DNA from: Methylocystis sp. ATCC 49242
GTDB taxonomy: Bacteria; Pseudomonadota; Alphaproteobacteria; Rhizobiales; Beijerinckiaceae
NCBI RefSeq assembly: GCF_000188155.2
Contig: NZ_KE124774.1
Coordinates: 2,920,356 to 2,984,355, forward strand
Length of the DNA: 64,000 bases
Direction: 5' to 3'
Shown: one piece after another, positions 32,756 through 42,592 of the stretch
Numbering within the stretch: position 1 is the first letter of the stretch
How the letters are laid out: each line of letters starts with the position of its first letter
The notes under the pieces: generated by a model
Told to the model about the DNA's origin: nothing
Database searches by the model: none
The model's input: only the letters and a program-made list of their open reading frames with translations
Program-made: the position numbers and the translations under genes

Positions 32756-34678
32756 ATGGCTGACAAGAAACCGACGAAGCGCCCCGGCGCGCCCGGCGGC
32801 GATCGCCCGATGCGGCGCCGCGCCCCCAGTTCCGACATGACGCGCGACGAGGCGCGCAAGACAACCGGCCCCCGCAAGCCGGGATTCGCCAAGACGGCCG
32901 CTGAAAAACCGCGCGGCGAAAAATCCGGCAAGCCGCGCGGCGCCGTCGAGCGCCCGAAACGCGCCGTGAGGCCAGCGCCCGCGCCGGTCGAGAAAACCAG
33001 CAGCTTCGAGGGCGAGCGCATCGCCAAGGCGATGGCGCGCGCAGGCGTCTGCTCGCGCCGCGAGGCGGAGCAATGGATCGCGGAAGGCCGCGTCGCCGTC
33101 AACGGCGTCGTGCTGCCGAACGCCGCCTTCAATGTGAAGGAAGGGGACAGGATCACCATCGACGGCGCCCCCATGCAGGAGCGCGAGCGCACCCGCCTTT
33201 TCCTGTTCCACAAGCCCGCCGGCTACGTCACGACGGCGCATGATCCCGAGGGACGCCCGACTGTCTTCGCCTTTCTGGAGGAGCGCCACGGCGAGCTTCC
33301 CCGCGTCGTCAGCGTCGGACGGCTCGACATCAACACCGAAGGACTGCTGCTTCTCACAAATGACGGCGGCCTCGCGCGCACGCTGGAATTGCCGGCGACC
33401 GGCTGGACGCGGCGCTATCGCGTGCGCGTCCATGGCGACACCGACCAGGCGCAACTCGACGAACTGCGAAAGGGCGTCACCATCGACGGGGTCGTCTATG
33501 CGCCGATCGAGGCGCGGCTCGAGCGCGTGCAGGGCGCCAACGCCTGGATCGCGATGAGCCTCACGGAAGGCAAGAATCGCGAGATCAAACGCGTGATGGC
33601 GCATCTCGGGCTCGACGTGACCCGGCTGATCCGCGTCTCCTACGGGCCGTTCCAGCTCGGCGAACTGGCCGAAGGCGCGGTCGAGGAAGTGAAACTCAAG
33701 ATTCTGCGCGAGCAACTGGGCAAGAGCCTCGCGGAGCTCGCCGGCGTCGACTTCTCCTCGCCGGTGCGCGAACGCACCGCGACCGAAGAACAGGAAATGC
33801 GTGAACGCGCGGAAAAACGCCCGCGCAAGCATGTCTCGGTGTTGCGCAAGCAGCGCGACGAGAAATCCGGGAAGGGCCCGCGCGCGCGCATCGAACGCGG
33901 CGCCACCGCCGATCGCAAGGGCCGCGCCGTCGTCGTCGAGCGCGTCACGCCGACCGCTCGAAAGGCGGAAAGCGAAACGACGACGCGCAATGCGCGGCGC
34001 TTCGAGGCGATGCGCGGCGAAGGGCGGCGGCCAGGACCGGAAGGCGGGCGCGCCGAAAGGCCGGCGCGCGAGGAGCGGGGCCAGCGCGAAAGCTTTGCGC
34101 GCGGAGAGGGTCGCCGGGACGAGCGACGCGCGGGCGACGCTCGCCGCCCGCCGCGTTTCGAGGAACAGCGCGGCGAAAGACCCGCGCGCGCGCCACGGGA
34201 GCGCATGGGGGAACGGCGCGACGAACGTCCACGGGATGCGCAGAGATTCGAGCGACGGCCGGATGATCGCGCGGGCGGCCGGTCGTCTGGCGAGCGTGCA
34301 AATTATCGCGCCGGCAATCGGGACGAGACCCGCTACGAGAAGCGTCCCCCCCGTCGCGACGACGACGAGGCCCGGCCGGCTTCGCGCGCTCCGCGCGGCG
34401 CGGGCGCGGCGCGCGATGAGAGACCGCGGAAGTTCGACAGGCCCCGCGGCGACCGCGAATTTTCAGCGGCCGATCGCAAACCGGGCGCGCGCAAATTCGA
34501 TCGCCCGCGCGAGGCCACGGACGCGAGACCGCCGCGCGCCGGCGGGCTGTCCAGAGGTTCGCGCAGCGGACCGGCGGCCGGGCCGGGCAGAGGTCCTCGC
34601 AAAGGTCCTCCGGGAGGCGGTCGCGGCGGACCCGGCAAGGGCCGGCCCTCGGGTCCGCGCAGGCCGCGCGGGGAATAA
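32756..34678 (+). CDS. rluB: RluB/RsuA-type 23S rRNA pseudouridine synthase with long Arg-rich tail
   Basis: A 640-residue protein. The first 80 residues are basic and disordered. Residues about 86-135 are an S4 RNA-binding domain (RIAKAMARAGVCSRREAEQWI). Residues about 145-335 are the synthase with Asp191 in GRLDINTEGLLLLTNDG. Residues about 345-640 are a low-complexity Arg/Gly/Glu/Pro tail that ends in Gly-rich repeats. RluB converts a uridine near 2605 of 23S rRNA to pseudouridine. Rhizobial homologues often have such tails, probably for RNA or ribosome contact. Four bases separate it from rsmD, so they form an operon. Confidence 0.9.
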   Translation: MADKKPTKRPGAPGGDRPMRRRAPSSDMTRDEARKTTGPRKPGFAKTAAEKPRGEKSGKPRGAVERPKRAVRPAPAPVEKTSSFEGERIAKAMARAGVCSRREAEQWIAEGRVAVNGVVLPNAAFNVKEGDRITIDGAPMQERERTRLFLFHKPAGYVTTAHDPEGRPTVFAFLEERHGELPRVVSVGRLDINTEGLLLLTNDGGLARTLELPATGWTRRYRVRVHGDTDQAQLDELRKGVTIDGVVYAPIEARLERVQGANAWIAMSLTEGKNREIKRVMAHLGLDVTRLIRVSYGPFQLGELAEGAVEEVKLKILREQLGKSLAELAGVDFSSPVRERTATEEQEMRERAEKRPRKHVSVLRKQRDEKSGKGPRARIERGATADRKGRAVVVERVTPTARKAESETTTRNARRFEAMRGEGRRPGPEGGRAERPAREERGQRESFARGEGRRDERRAGDARRPPRFEEQRGERPARAPRERMGERRDERPRDAQRFERRPDDRAGGRSSGERANYRAGNRDETRYEKRPPRRDDDEARPASRAPRGAGAARDERPRKFDRPRGDREFSAADRKPGARKFDRPREATDARPPRAGGLSRGSRSGPAAGPGRGPRKGPPGGGRGGPGKGRPSGPRRPRGE

Positions 34679-34681
34679 GCC

Positions 34682-35239
34682 ATGCGCATCGTCGGCGGCG
34701 CGCTGCGCGGGCGCGCGCTTTCCGCCCCGCGCTCGCAGGCGATTCGTCCGACATCCGACCGCCTGCGCGAATCGGTCTTCGACATTCTCGCCCACGCCTT
34801 CGGCGATCCCGTCGCCGGCGCGGCGGTCATTGATCTCTACGCCGGCACGGGGGCGCTCGGCCTCGAGGCGCTGTCGCGCGGCGCGGCGCGCGCGCTTTTC
34901 GTCGACGATGGAGCCGAAGCGCGCGCCCTGTTGCGCGCGAACATAGAAGCGCTCGGCCTCGGCGGCGTCACCCGCGTTTTCCGGCGCGACGCGACGAAGC
35001 TCGGACAGGCGCCGGCGGGCGAAGCCTTCTCGCTCGCCTTTCTCGATCCGCCCTATGGCAAGGGGCTCGCGGCGCCGGCGCTCAACGCGCTGATCGACGG
35101 CGGCTGGCTTGCGAAGGACGCGCTCGTCGTCATCGAGGAATCGGCCGACGCGCAGATCGAACTGCCGGAAGGTCTCGCGCAGGAAGACGCGCGCCGCTAT
35201 GGCGACACGCAATTCGTCTTCGCGCGTCACGCGGGCTGA
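34682..35239 (+). CDS. rsmD: 16S rRNA (guanine966-N2)-methyltransferase RsmD
   Basis: A 185-residue methyltransferase with MRIVGGALRGRAL at the start and IRPTSDRLRESVFDIL. The SAM site reads VIDLYAGTGALGLEALSRGA and the catalytic N-methylation motif LDPPYGKG. It modifies G966 of 16S rRNA during 30S assembly. It follows rluB by three bases, and its end is three bases from the convergent mutS stop. Confidence 0.96.
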   Translation: MRIVGGALRGRALSAPRSQAIRPTSDRLRESVFDILAHAFGDPVAGAAVIDLYAGTGALGLEALSRGAARALFVDDGAEARALLRANIEALGLGGVTRVFRRDATKLGQAPAGEAFSLAFLDPPYGKGLAAPALNALIDGGWLAKDALVVIEESADAQIELPEGLAQEDARRYGDTQFVFARHAG

Positions 35240-35242
35240 ACT

Positions 35243-37915
35243 TCACGCCTTCGACTTCAGCTCATAGAGCGCCGCAAGCGCGTCGCGCGGGCTCATCTGA
35301 TCCGGATCGATCTTCGCGAGCGCCTCGCGCAGAGCGTCCTTGGGTTGGGAGATTTCGGCGACGCGCTTGAAGAGGGGCAGATCGTCGATCAGCGCCTCGA
35401 CCGGCGCGCGGCGGTCCGCCGCCTCCAGGTCCGCGAGAATGGCGTGGGCGCGCGAAACGACGCTCGCCGGCAGGCCCGCGAGCTGCGCGACATGCACGCC
35501 ATACGAGCGGTCCGCCGCGCCCTTGACGACTTCGTGAAGGAAAACGACCTCGCCCGCGTGATCGGTCACCTTCATCGTCAGATTGACGAGCCGCGCCATG
35601 CGTTTCGACAGTTGCGTGAGCTCGTGGAAATGCGTCGCGAAAATCGCGCGCGAGCGGTTCACTTCATGCAGATGCTCGATCGTCGCCCAAGCGATGGAAA
35701 GGCCGTCGAAGGTCGCCGTGCCGCGGCCGATCTCATCGAGGATGACGAGCGAGCGCGGCGTGGCGCAGTTCAGGATCGCCGCCGTTTCGACCATCTCGAC
35801 CATGAAGGTCGAGCGCCCGCGCGCAAGATCGTCGGAGGCGCCGACGCGCGAAAAGAGACGATCGACGACGCCGATGCGCGCCTCGCGCGCAGGCACAAAG
35901 GAGCCCGCCTGCGCGAGCAGGGCGATCACCGCGTTCTGGCGCAGGAAGGTCGATTTGCCGGCCATGTTGGGGCCGGTGACGACGGCGATGCGGCCAGCCT
36001 TGTCGCCCGAGAGATCGCAGTCATTCGCCGCGAAGGCCTTGCCCTGCGCCTCCAGCGACGCCTCGACGACGGGATGGCGCCCGCCGATGATCGCAAAGTC
36101 GAGCGAATGGTCGACGAGCGGTCGCGTCCAGCCGCGTTTTTCGGCGACTTCCGCCAGCGCGCTCAGAACATCCAGCCGCGCGAAACCCTGGGCGAGATTC
36201 TGCAATTCATCCGTTCGCGAGAGAATTTGCGCGGCGAGCGCGTCGAAAAGCGCGAGTTCGCGCGCGAGCGCGCGGTCGGCGGCCGACGCGATCCTGCTTT
36301 GCAGCTCGACGAGTTCGCGCGTCGAAAAGCGCATCGCGTCGGCCATGGTCTGGCGATGGGTGAAGGTTTGGTCGAAAGGCGGGCGCAGCAGCTTTTCGCC
36401 CTGCGCCGCCGGCAATTCCAGAAAATAGCCGAGAAAGTTGTTGTGCTTGATCTTCAGCTTCGTTCCGGTCTGGTCCGCATAGCGCGACTGAAGCGAGGCG
36501 ATCACGTGACGGCTTTCGTCGCGCAGGGACCGCGCTTCGTCGAGCTCCGCGTCGCGGCCTTCGCGGATGAAATCGCCGCCGCGCCTGTCGAGCGGAACGC
36601 TGTCCCCGAGGCTTCGCGCAATTTCATGCGCAAGCGCTGCGTCGGCTGTCGCGAGCATCGCGACGTCGCGGGCGATTTCACCCGGCGCCCCGGCGCGCGC
36701 GAAAAGCTCCGCGACGTCGCGCGCCGCCGTCAGCGCGGCGCCGACGCTTGCAAGATCGCGCGGGCCGCCGCGTTGCAGGGACAGGCGCGAGACGGCGCGC
36801 GCGAGATCGGGCGCGCGGGCGAGTTTCGCGCGCAACGCAGAACGGATGTCGGGATTTTCGAGAAAGAACGCCACCGCGTCGTGTCGCGCGCCGATGAGCG
36901 CGGGATCGGTGGAGGGCGCGGCGAGGCGTTCGGCCATCAGACGCGCGCCGGCGGAGGTGACGGTGAGATCGACGACGGAGAGGAGCGAGCCTTCGCGCGC
37001 GCCGGACAGCGTGCGGGAAAGCTCCAGATTGGCGCGTGTCGCGGCGTCGATGTCGAGCGTCGCGCTTTCGCGCAGACTCATCGGCCGCGCCAGGGCGGGG
37101 CGGCTCCCCTTCTGCGTGCGCTCGACATAGAGGATCGCGGTCGCGGCGGCCGAAATCTCCGCCTCGCTCAGCGCGCCGAAGCCGGCAAGCGTCGCGACGC
37201 CGTAAAAATCCTGCAGCCGGCGCGGCGCGTCGCCGGCCTCACGGCCGAGCGGCGCGACAGGCGCGCCGACGCCCGCAAAAACGGCGACGACATGGTCGTC
37301 CCGGCACAGCGCCTCGGCGGCCACGATTTCACATGGTTCGAGCCGCGCGAGCGTCGAAGCCAGTTCGCTCTCCGCGCAGTCGCTTACGGTGAAGGCGCCC
37401 GTGGAAATATCCACGCTCGCCAGACCATAACGCCAGCCGCCATCGGCGCCGCGTATCCTTGAAACGGCGGCGAAGGCGTTTGCGCGGGCGGGGTCGAGCA
37501 GAGCGTCTTCGGTGATCGTGCCGGGCGTGACGAGGCGCACCACGTCCCGCCGCACGACGGATTTCGCGCCGCGCTTCTTCGCCTCCGCCGGATCCTCGAT
37601 CTGCTCGCAGACGGCGACGCGAAAACCGAGCGCGATGAGCTTTTGCAGATAGTCGTTGGCGCGCTCCACCGGCACGCCGCACATGGGTATGTCTTCGCCC
37701 AGATGCTTGCCGCGCTTCGTGAGCATGATGCCGAGGGCCCGCGCCGCCGTCTGGGCGTCGTCGAAGAACAATTCGTAGAAATCGCCCATGCGGTAGAAAA
37801 GCAGGCAATCGGCGTTCGCCGCCTTGATTTCTATGTATTGCGCGATCATCGGCGTCGCGCGGGCTTGCGCCTTGTCGTCGGCAACGATGGGTTGGGGGGC
37901 GGCCACGGTCGTCAT
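35243..37915 (-). CDS. mutS: DNA mismatch repair protein MutS
   Basis: An 890-residue mismatch sensor. The N-terminal [12 protein letters not shown] carries the Phe-x-Glu mismatch-reading motif. The connector and clamp domains follow. The ATPase has Walker [14 protein letters not shown], the DELGRGT-like [12 protein letters not shown] and [10 protein letters not shown]. It starts 34 bases inside its own divergent promoter region with maeB. Length and domains are complete. Confidence 0.98.
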   Translation of the reverse strand: MTTVAAPQPIVADDKAQARATPMIAQYIEIKAANADCLLFYRMGDFYELFFDDAQTAARALGIMLTKRGKHLGEDIPMCGVPVERANDYLQKLIALGFRVAVCEQIEDPAEAKKRGAKSVVRRDVVRLVTPGTITEDALLDPARANAFAAVSRIRGADGGWRYGLASVDISTGAFTVSDCAESELASTLARLEPCEIVAAEALCRDDHVVAVFAGVGAPVAPLGREAGDAPRRLQDFYGVATLAGFGALSEAEISAAATAILYVERTQKGSRPALARPMSLRESATLDIDAATRANLELSRTLSGAREGSLLSVVDLTVTSAGARLMAERLAAPSTDPALIGARHDAVAFFLENPDIRSALRAKLARAPDLARAVSRLSLQRGGPRDLASVGAALTAARDVAELFARAGAPGEIARDVAMLATADAALAHEIARSLGDSVPLDRRGGDFIREGRDAELDEARSLRDESRHVIASLQSRYADQTGTKLKIKHNNFLGYFLELPAAQGEKLLRPPFDQTFTHRQTMADAMRFSTRELVELQSRIASAADRALARELALFDALAAQILSRTDELQNLAQGFARLDVLSALAEVAEKRGWTRPLVDHSLDFAIIGGRHPVVEASLEAQGKAFAANDCDLSGDKAGRIAVVTGPNMAGKSTFLRQNAVIALLAQAGSFVPAREARIGVVDRLFSRVGASDDLARGRSTFMVEMVETAAILNCATPRSLVILDEIGRGTATFDGLSIAWATIEHLHEVNRSRAIFATHFHELTQLSKRMARLVNLTMKVTDHAGEVVFLHEVVKGAADRSYGVHVAQLAGLPASVVSRAHAILADLEAADRRAPVEALIDDLPLFKRVAEISQPKDALREALAKIDPDQMSPRDALAALYELKSKA

Positions 37916-38108
37916 CGGGCCTATTTTAACGATGCGGGCGCGCCGCCGCCATGCAGGAGCGCGTCTTCAGCGTCGTCCGCGCGAGCGTTCACAGAAATTT
38001 GGCGGGTGACGCGTCCGGGTCGGCGTCTCATGGCCCCCCGCTTGTGAACCCGCCCCCGGCCCGGCTATGTTGCGGCGCAACAGCGCGGCGGACGAAAGGG
38101 CTTATGAC

Positions 38109-40391
38109 ATGGCGGATGACAAGACCACAACGGCCGACCGACCGATATTCTCCGACAAGGAGGCGCTGCTTTTCCATTCGCGCGGGCGCCCCGGCAAGCT
38201 CGCGGTCGTCTCGACGAAGCCCATGGCGACACAGCGTGATCTCTCGCTCGCCTATTCGCCCGGCGTCGCCGCGCCGGTGCTGGCGATCGCGAAAGACCCC
38301 TCGCTCGCCTATGACTACACGACGCGCGGCAACATGGTCGCCGTCATCACCAACGGCACGGCGATACTGGGGCTCGGGGATCTCGGCCCGCTCGCCGCGA
38401 AACCCGTGATGGAGGGCAAGGCGGCGCTCTTCAAGCGCTTCGCCGACATCGACTCCATCGACCTCGAGGTGGACGCCAAGGAAGTCGAGGATTTCATCAA
38501 CGCCGTGCGTTTCCTCGGTCCGTCCTTCGGCGGGATCAATCTCGAGGACATCAAGGCGCCGGAGTGCTTCGTCATCGAGGAGCGCCTGCGCGAGATGATG
38601 GACATTCCCGTCTTCCACGACGACCAGCATGGCACGGCGATCATTTCGACCGCCGGCCTCATCAATGCGCTGAAGCTCACGGGCCGCGACATCGGGACCG
38701 CGAAACTCGTCTGCAACGGCGCCGGCGCCGCCGGCATCGCCTGTCTCGATCTCGCCAAGGCGCTCGGCTTCGATCCGCGCAACGTCACGCTCTGCGACAC
38801 CAAGGGCGTCGTCTATCGTGGCCGGGAAGAAGGCATGAACCAGTGGAAGAGCGCCCACGCCGTCGAGACGAAGGCGCGCACGCTCGCCGAGGCGCTGGAG
38901 GGCGCCGACGTTTTCTACGGCCTCTCGGTGAAAGGGGCGCTCACGCCCGCCATGCTGCAGTCGATGGCGAAAGACCCGATCATCTTCGCCATGGCCAATC
39001 CCGATCCCGAAATCACGCCGGAGGAGGCGCGCGCCGCGCGGCCGGACGCCATCGTGGCGACAGGGCGTTCGGACTATCCCAACCAGATCAACAATGTGCT
39101 GGGCTTTCCCTATATCTTCCGCGGCGCGCTCGACGTCCGCGCGAAGACGATCAACATGGAAATGAAGATCGCCGCCGCGAAGGCGCTCGCCGATCTCGCC
39201 CGCGAGGACGTGCCCGACGAGGTCGCCAACGCCTATCGCGGCGCGCGGCCACGCTTCGGGCGCGACTATCTCATCCCCGCGCCCTTCGATCCGCGCCTCA
39301 TCTCCGTCATTCCGCCGGCTGTCGCGCGCGCGGCGATGGATTCCGGCGTCGCCCGCCACCCGATCATCGACATGAAAGCCTATCGCGCCGAACTCTCGGC
39401 GCGGCGCGATCCGATCGCCGGCCTGATGCAGACGGTTTTCGAGCGGGTGCGGCGCGACCCCAAGCGCGTCGTCTTCGCGGAAGGCGAGGAAGAGCAGGTG
39501 ATCCGCGCCGCGCTCAGCTTCGTCAATCAGGAGTTCGGCACGGCGGTGCTCGTGGGGCGGGAGGACCGCGTCCGCGCCTCGGCGGCCAACGCCGGACTGG
39601 AGCTGCCGCCGACGATCGAAATCCACAACGCCAAGCTCTCGCACCGCAACGCGATCTATGCGCAGTTCCTCTTCGAGCGCCTGCAGCGCAAGGGCTTCCT
39701 GTTCCGCGACTGTCAGCGCCTGATCAATCAGGACCGCAATCATTTCGCCGCCGCCATGATCGCGCGCGGCGACGCCGACGCGATGGTGACCGGCGTCACG
39801 CGTAATTTCTCCAACGCGCTCGAGGAAGTGCGCCGCGTCGTCGACCACAAGCCCGGCCATCGCGTGATCGGCGTGTCGCTCGTCCTGGCGAAAGGCCGCG
39901 TCGTGGTCGTCGCCGACACCGCCATCACCGAACTGCCGGAGGCGGAGGAGCTGGCCGAGATCGCCATCGAGGCGGCCGGCGTCGCCCGCCGCATCGGGCT
40001 GACGCCGCGCGTCGCCATGCTGGCCTTCTCCACATTCGGCTATCCGCCGGGCGAGCGCACCGCCCGCGTGCATGAGGCCGTCCGCGTGCTCGATCAGCGT
40101 CGCGTCGACTTCGAATATGAAGGCGAAATGGGCGCGGACATCGCCCTCAACAAGGATCTGATGAGCGCCTATCCCTTCTCCCGCCTGAAGGACACGGCGA
40201 ACGTCCTTGTCATGCCAGCGTTTCATTCGGCCGCTATCTCGACCAAAATGTTGCAGGAGCTGGGCGACGCGACGGTGCTCGGACCGCTGATCGTCGGACT
40301 CGACAAACCGATTCAGATCGTCCAACTCGGCGCGACGGACATGGATATCGTCAATATGGCGGCGCTCGCCGCCTTCGGCATAGGGGGCTGA
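38109..40391 (+). CDS. maeB: NADP-type malic enzyme with C-terminal phosphotransacetylase-like domain
   Basis: A 760-residue enzyme that decarboxylates malate to pyruvate with NAD(P). Residues 1-420 are the malic enzyme part (LAYSPGVAAPV with the catalytic Tyr region, FHDDQHGTAI metal site, GAGAAGIACLDLA nucleotide site, MANPDPEITPEEA). Residues about 430-760 are a phosphate acetyltransferase-like domain that regulates activity by acetyl-CoA in this family. I chose ATG 38109 (MADDKTTTADRP), since upstream in-frame codons lack similarity. Single gene, divergent from mutS. Confidence 0.95.
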   Translation: MADDKTTTADRPIFSDKEALLFHSRGRPGKLAVVSTKPMATQRDLSLAYSPGVAAPVLAIAKDPSLAYDYTTRGNMVAVITNGTAILGLGDLGPLAAKPVMEGKAALFKRFADIDSIDLEVDAKEVEDFINAVRFLGPSFGGINLEDIKAPECFVIEERLREMMDIPVFHDDQHGTAIISTAGLINALKLTGRDIGTAKLVCNGAGAAGIACLDLAKALGFDPRNVTLCDTKGVVYRGREEGMNQWKSAHAVETKARTLAEALEGADVFYGLSVKGALTPAMLQSMAKDPIIFAMANPDPEITPEEARAARPDAIVATGRSDYPNQINNVLGFPYIFRGALDVRAKTINMEMKIAAAKALADLAREDVPDEVANAYRGARPRFGRDYLIPAPFDPRLISVIPPAVARAAMDSGVARHPIIDMKAYRAELSARRDPIAGLMQTVFERVRRDPKRVVFAEGEEEQVIRAALSFVNQEFGTAVLVGREDRVRASAANAGLELPPTIEIHNAKLSHRNAIYAQFLFERLQRKGFLFRDCQRLINQDRNHFAAAMIARGDADAMVTGVTRNFSNALEEVRRVVDHKPGHRVIGVSLVLAKGRVVVVADTAITELPEAEELAEIAIEAAGVARRIGLTPRVAMLAFSTFGYPPGERTARVHEAVRVLDQRRVDFEYEGEMGADIALNKDLMSAYPFSRLKDTANVLVMPAFHSAAISTKMLQELGDATVLGPLIVGLDKPIQIVQLGATDMDIVNMAALAAFGIGG

Positions 40392-40588
40392 CGCCGCCGG
40401 CCTTTTCCGGGAAGCGTCGCCCCCCGTCCCTCGGGACGCGGCCGCCGGGCGCGCCTCGCGGACGGGACGGCGCACGACTTCCCGACGCCCGGATTCCCGA
40501 GCCTTTGCAGGCTGTTGCGCAGGCCGCCGGCGCGGCGGGGAAATCCGTTCCCGGCAGCCGATGAAGCGGCGCATTTGGAGAAGCGACT

Positions 40589-41893
40589 GTGAACATCACG
40601 ATGATTGGTTCGGGTTATGTGGGTCTCGTGTCGGGCGCCTGCTTTGCGGATTTTGGTCACAAGGTGATTTGCGTCGACGCCGACGCCTCCAAGATCGATC
40701 GGCTGAAGAGGGGGGAAATTCCGATCTTCGAGCCCGGCCTCGACGAACTCGTCGCCAATAACGTCAGGCAGGGCCGCCTCTCCTTCACCACCGATCTCGA
40801 ACCCGCCGTCAAGGGCGCGGACGCCGTCTTCATCGCGGTGGGCACGCCCTCGCGCCGCGGCGACGGACACGCCGATCTCTCCTTCGTCTACGCCGCCGCG
40901 AAGACGATCGCCTCGGCGCTCGACGGCTTCACCGTCGTCGTCAACAAATCCACCGTGCCCGTCGGCACCGGCGACGAGGTCGAGCGCATCATCCGGGAGG
41001 TCAATCCCACCGCCGATTTCGCCGTCGTCTCCAATCCGGAGTTCCTGCGCGAGGGCGCCGCCATCGAGGATTTCAAGCGGCCCGACCGCGTCGTGATCGG
41101 CGTGGAAGACCCGCGCGCCCGCGAGGTGATGGAGGAGATCTACCGGCCGCTGTCGCTCAACGCGCCGCCGCTGGTCTTCGTGGGCCGCCGCACCTCGGAG
41201 CTGACCAAATACGCCGCCAACGCCTTTCTCGCCACCAAGATCACCTTCATCAACGAGATCGCCGATCTTTGCGAGAAGGTCGGCGCCGACGTGCAGGAGG
41301 TCGCGCGCGGCATCGGTCTCGACAAGCGCATCGGCGCCAAATTCCTGCACGCCGGACCGGGCTATGGCGGCTCCTGCTTCCCGAAGGACACGCTGGCGCT
41401 GATCAAGACCGGGCAGGACGAAGGCTCGAGCCTGCGCATCGTCGAGACGGTGGTGGCGGTGAACGACGCCCGCAAGCGGGCGATGGCGCGCAAGATCATC
41501 ATGGCGCTCGGCGGCTCCGTGCGCGGCAAGAAGATCGCGCTGCTGGGTCTGGCCTTCAAGCCCAACACCGACGACATGCGCGACGCGCCGTCACTCGCCA
41601 TCGTCGCCTCGCTCGCCGGCGACGGGGCCGAGGTGCACGCCTATGATCCCGAGAGCATGGAGCAGGCGCGCCCGCTGATGCCGGAAGTGACCTTCCACGA
41701 CGACGCCTATTCGGCGCTCGAGGGCGCGGACGCGCTCGCCATCGTCACCGAATGGGACGCTTTCCGCGCGCTGGATCTCGACCGCGTCAAGAGCCTGCTG
41801 AAACAGCCGATCATCGTCGATCTGCGCAATGTCTACCGACCCGCAGACGTCCGCAAGCGCGGCTTCGCCTATGTCAGCGTCGGGCGCAAATAG
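40589..41893 (+). CDS. ugd: UDP-glucose 6-dehydrogenase
   Basis: A 434-residue NAD enzyme oxidising UDP-glucose to UDP-glucuronate for exopolysaccharide or LPS. GSGYVGLVSGACFADFGH is the NAD site. The catalytic cysteine is in GPGYGGSCFPKDT, and NPEFLREGAAIEDF and LGLAFKPNTDDMRDAPS are family signatures. The start is GTG 40589, with GGAG eight bases before it. It stands alone between maeB and a dispersed repeat; the preceding 197 bases hold only GC-rich hairpins. Confidence 0.96.
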   Translation: MNITMIGSGYVGLVSGACFADFGHKVICVDADASKIDRLKRGEIPIFEPGLDELVANNVRQGRLSFTTDLEPAVKGADAVFIAVGTPSRRGDGHADLSFVYAAAKTIASALDGFTVVVNKSTVPVGTGDEVERIIREVNPTADFAVVSNPEFLREGAAIEDFKRPDRVVIGVEDPRAREVMEEIYRPLSLNAPPLVFVGRRTSELTKYAANAFLATKITFINEIADLCEKVGADVQEVARGIGLDKRIGAKFLHAGPGYGGSCFPKDTLALIKTGQDEGSSLRIVETVVAVNDARKRAMARKIIMALGGSVRGKKIALLGLAFKPNTDDMRDAPSLAIVASLAGDGAEVHAYDPESMEQARPLMPEVTFHDDAYSALEGADALAIVTEWDAFRALDLDRVKSLLKQPIIVDLRNVYRPADVRKRGFAYVSVGRK

Positions 41894-41980
41894 AGCGCTT
41901 TACGCCAAAGTGGAAACCGGTTCGGCGCCAGGAAGCGCGTCAAAAAAGCTGGAGCCCCGATCCGATGAAATCGGATCGGG
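41893..41980. repeat. Dispersed intergenic repeat ending in a perfect 10-base hairpin
   Basis: The unit begins TAGAGCGCTTTACGCC, passes AAGTGGAAACCGG and a GCGTCAAAAAA stretch. It ends with CCCGATCCGA (41956-41965) paired to TCGGATCGGG (41971-41980) around TGAAA. This composite pattern is a familiar intergenic repeat of Hyphomicrobiales. It may also act as a terminator between the convergent ugd and the 80-residue gene, since a U-run follows on the minus strand. Confidence 0.65.
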
Positions 41981-42002
41981 AAAGGCTCTCGGCGCCCGAT
42001 CC

Positions 42003-42245
42003 TCAAAGATGCAGATGAGGAAACAGGCCGGAGACGCGGTGGATGAGAAAAAATCCGGCGGCGAGATGCATGACCAGCGAGGTGGAGCCGTAGCCGAAGG
42101 CGAAAAGGCCGGCGGCCTCCATCGCGCCTCTCAGATAGCGCCGGCTGCGCAGCTTCTTGCGAAGCGGAATGCGGGGTTTCCGGCCGGCGGCTCGATTGGC
42201 GGCGCAGACCGCGCTCTCGTCGAAAGAATAGCTGATACGGCTCAT
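42003..42245 (-). CDS. Small membrane protein, unknown function
   Basis: An 80-residue protein. The N-terminal half is basic (AAGRKPRIPLRKKLRSRRYLRG) and is followed by hydrophobic residues 42-76 (AAGLFAFGYGSTSLVMHLAAGFF), so one or two membrane segments with the basic side inward. GGAGG eight bases before the ATG at 42245 makes translation credible. I do not recognise a family and the neighbours give no clear clue. Confidence 0.65.
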   Translation of the reverse strand: MSRISYSFDESAVCAANRAAGRKPRIPLRKKLRSRRYLRGAMEAAGLFAFGYGSTSLVMHLAAGFFLIHRVSGLFPHLHL

Positions 42246-42540
42246 GGTGAAGACCTCCCATGTGCTGATGTGGTTGCCGGTTCGTAATTCGAATCGAATA
42301 GGCTTCGCTTCTTAACGGCGCGCGAAGAAGATGTTTTCAAATGTCGTCATTTGAAATCCGGTCGTGCATTTTTGGTGGACGGCGCGGCGTTTCGAGCATC
42401 CCGCCTTTACGCCCGAGATAGGACGAAGTTTTTGCCGCGAAACGGGGATTTTCAAATGCATCCGATGCGGTCGCGCGAATGTTAACCGTTTCTGAAACGA
42501 ATCCGCCGCCCCTTCGATGAATTGTTTTCCGATCCCGAAA
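42246..42540. other. Intergenic region upstream of the small membrane gene, with repeats of TTTTCAAATG
   Basis: TTTCAAATG (42335-42343) and CATTTGAAA (42348-42356) form a perfect nine-base inverted repeat with a TCGT loop. TTTTCAAATG recurs at 42449-42458. These may be sites for a regulator of the divergent or neighbouring genes. No coding sequence is supported. Confidence 0.45.
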
Positions 42541-42569
42541 ATGAAAACGCCCGCGACGCTGCGCGGGCG
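42541..42569 (-). terminator. Rho-independent terminator of hemA
   Basis: On the minus strand CGCCCGCG/CGCGGGCG (42562-42569 with 42548-42555) forms an eight-base stem with a six-base loop followed by TTTTCATTTTC. It lies 24 bases past the hemA stop. Confidence 0.8.
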
Positions 42570-42592
42570 TGTCTTTCAAGACGGCGGCGGGT

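Noticed and set aside
35345-37462. 705-codon plus-strand open frame opposite mutS
   Set aside because: Antisense shadow; mutS motifs are complete on the other strand.
38028-40574. 848-codon minus-strand open frame opposite maeB
   Set aside because: Antisense to a clear malic enzyme; no ribosome site or known motif.
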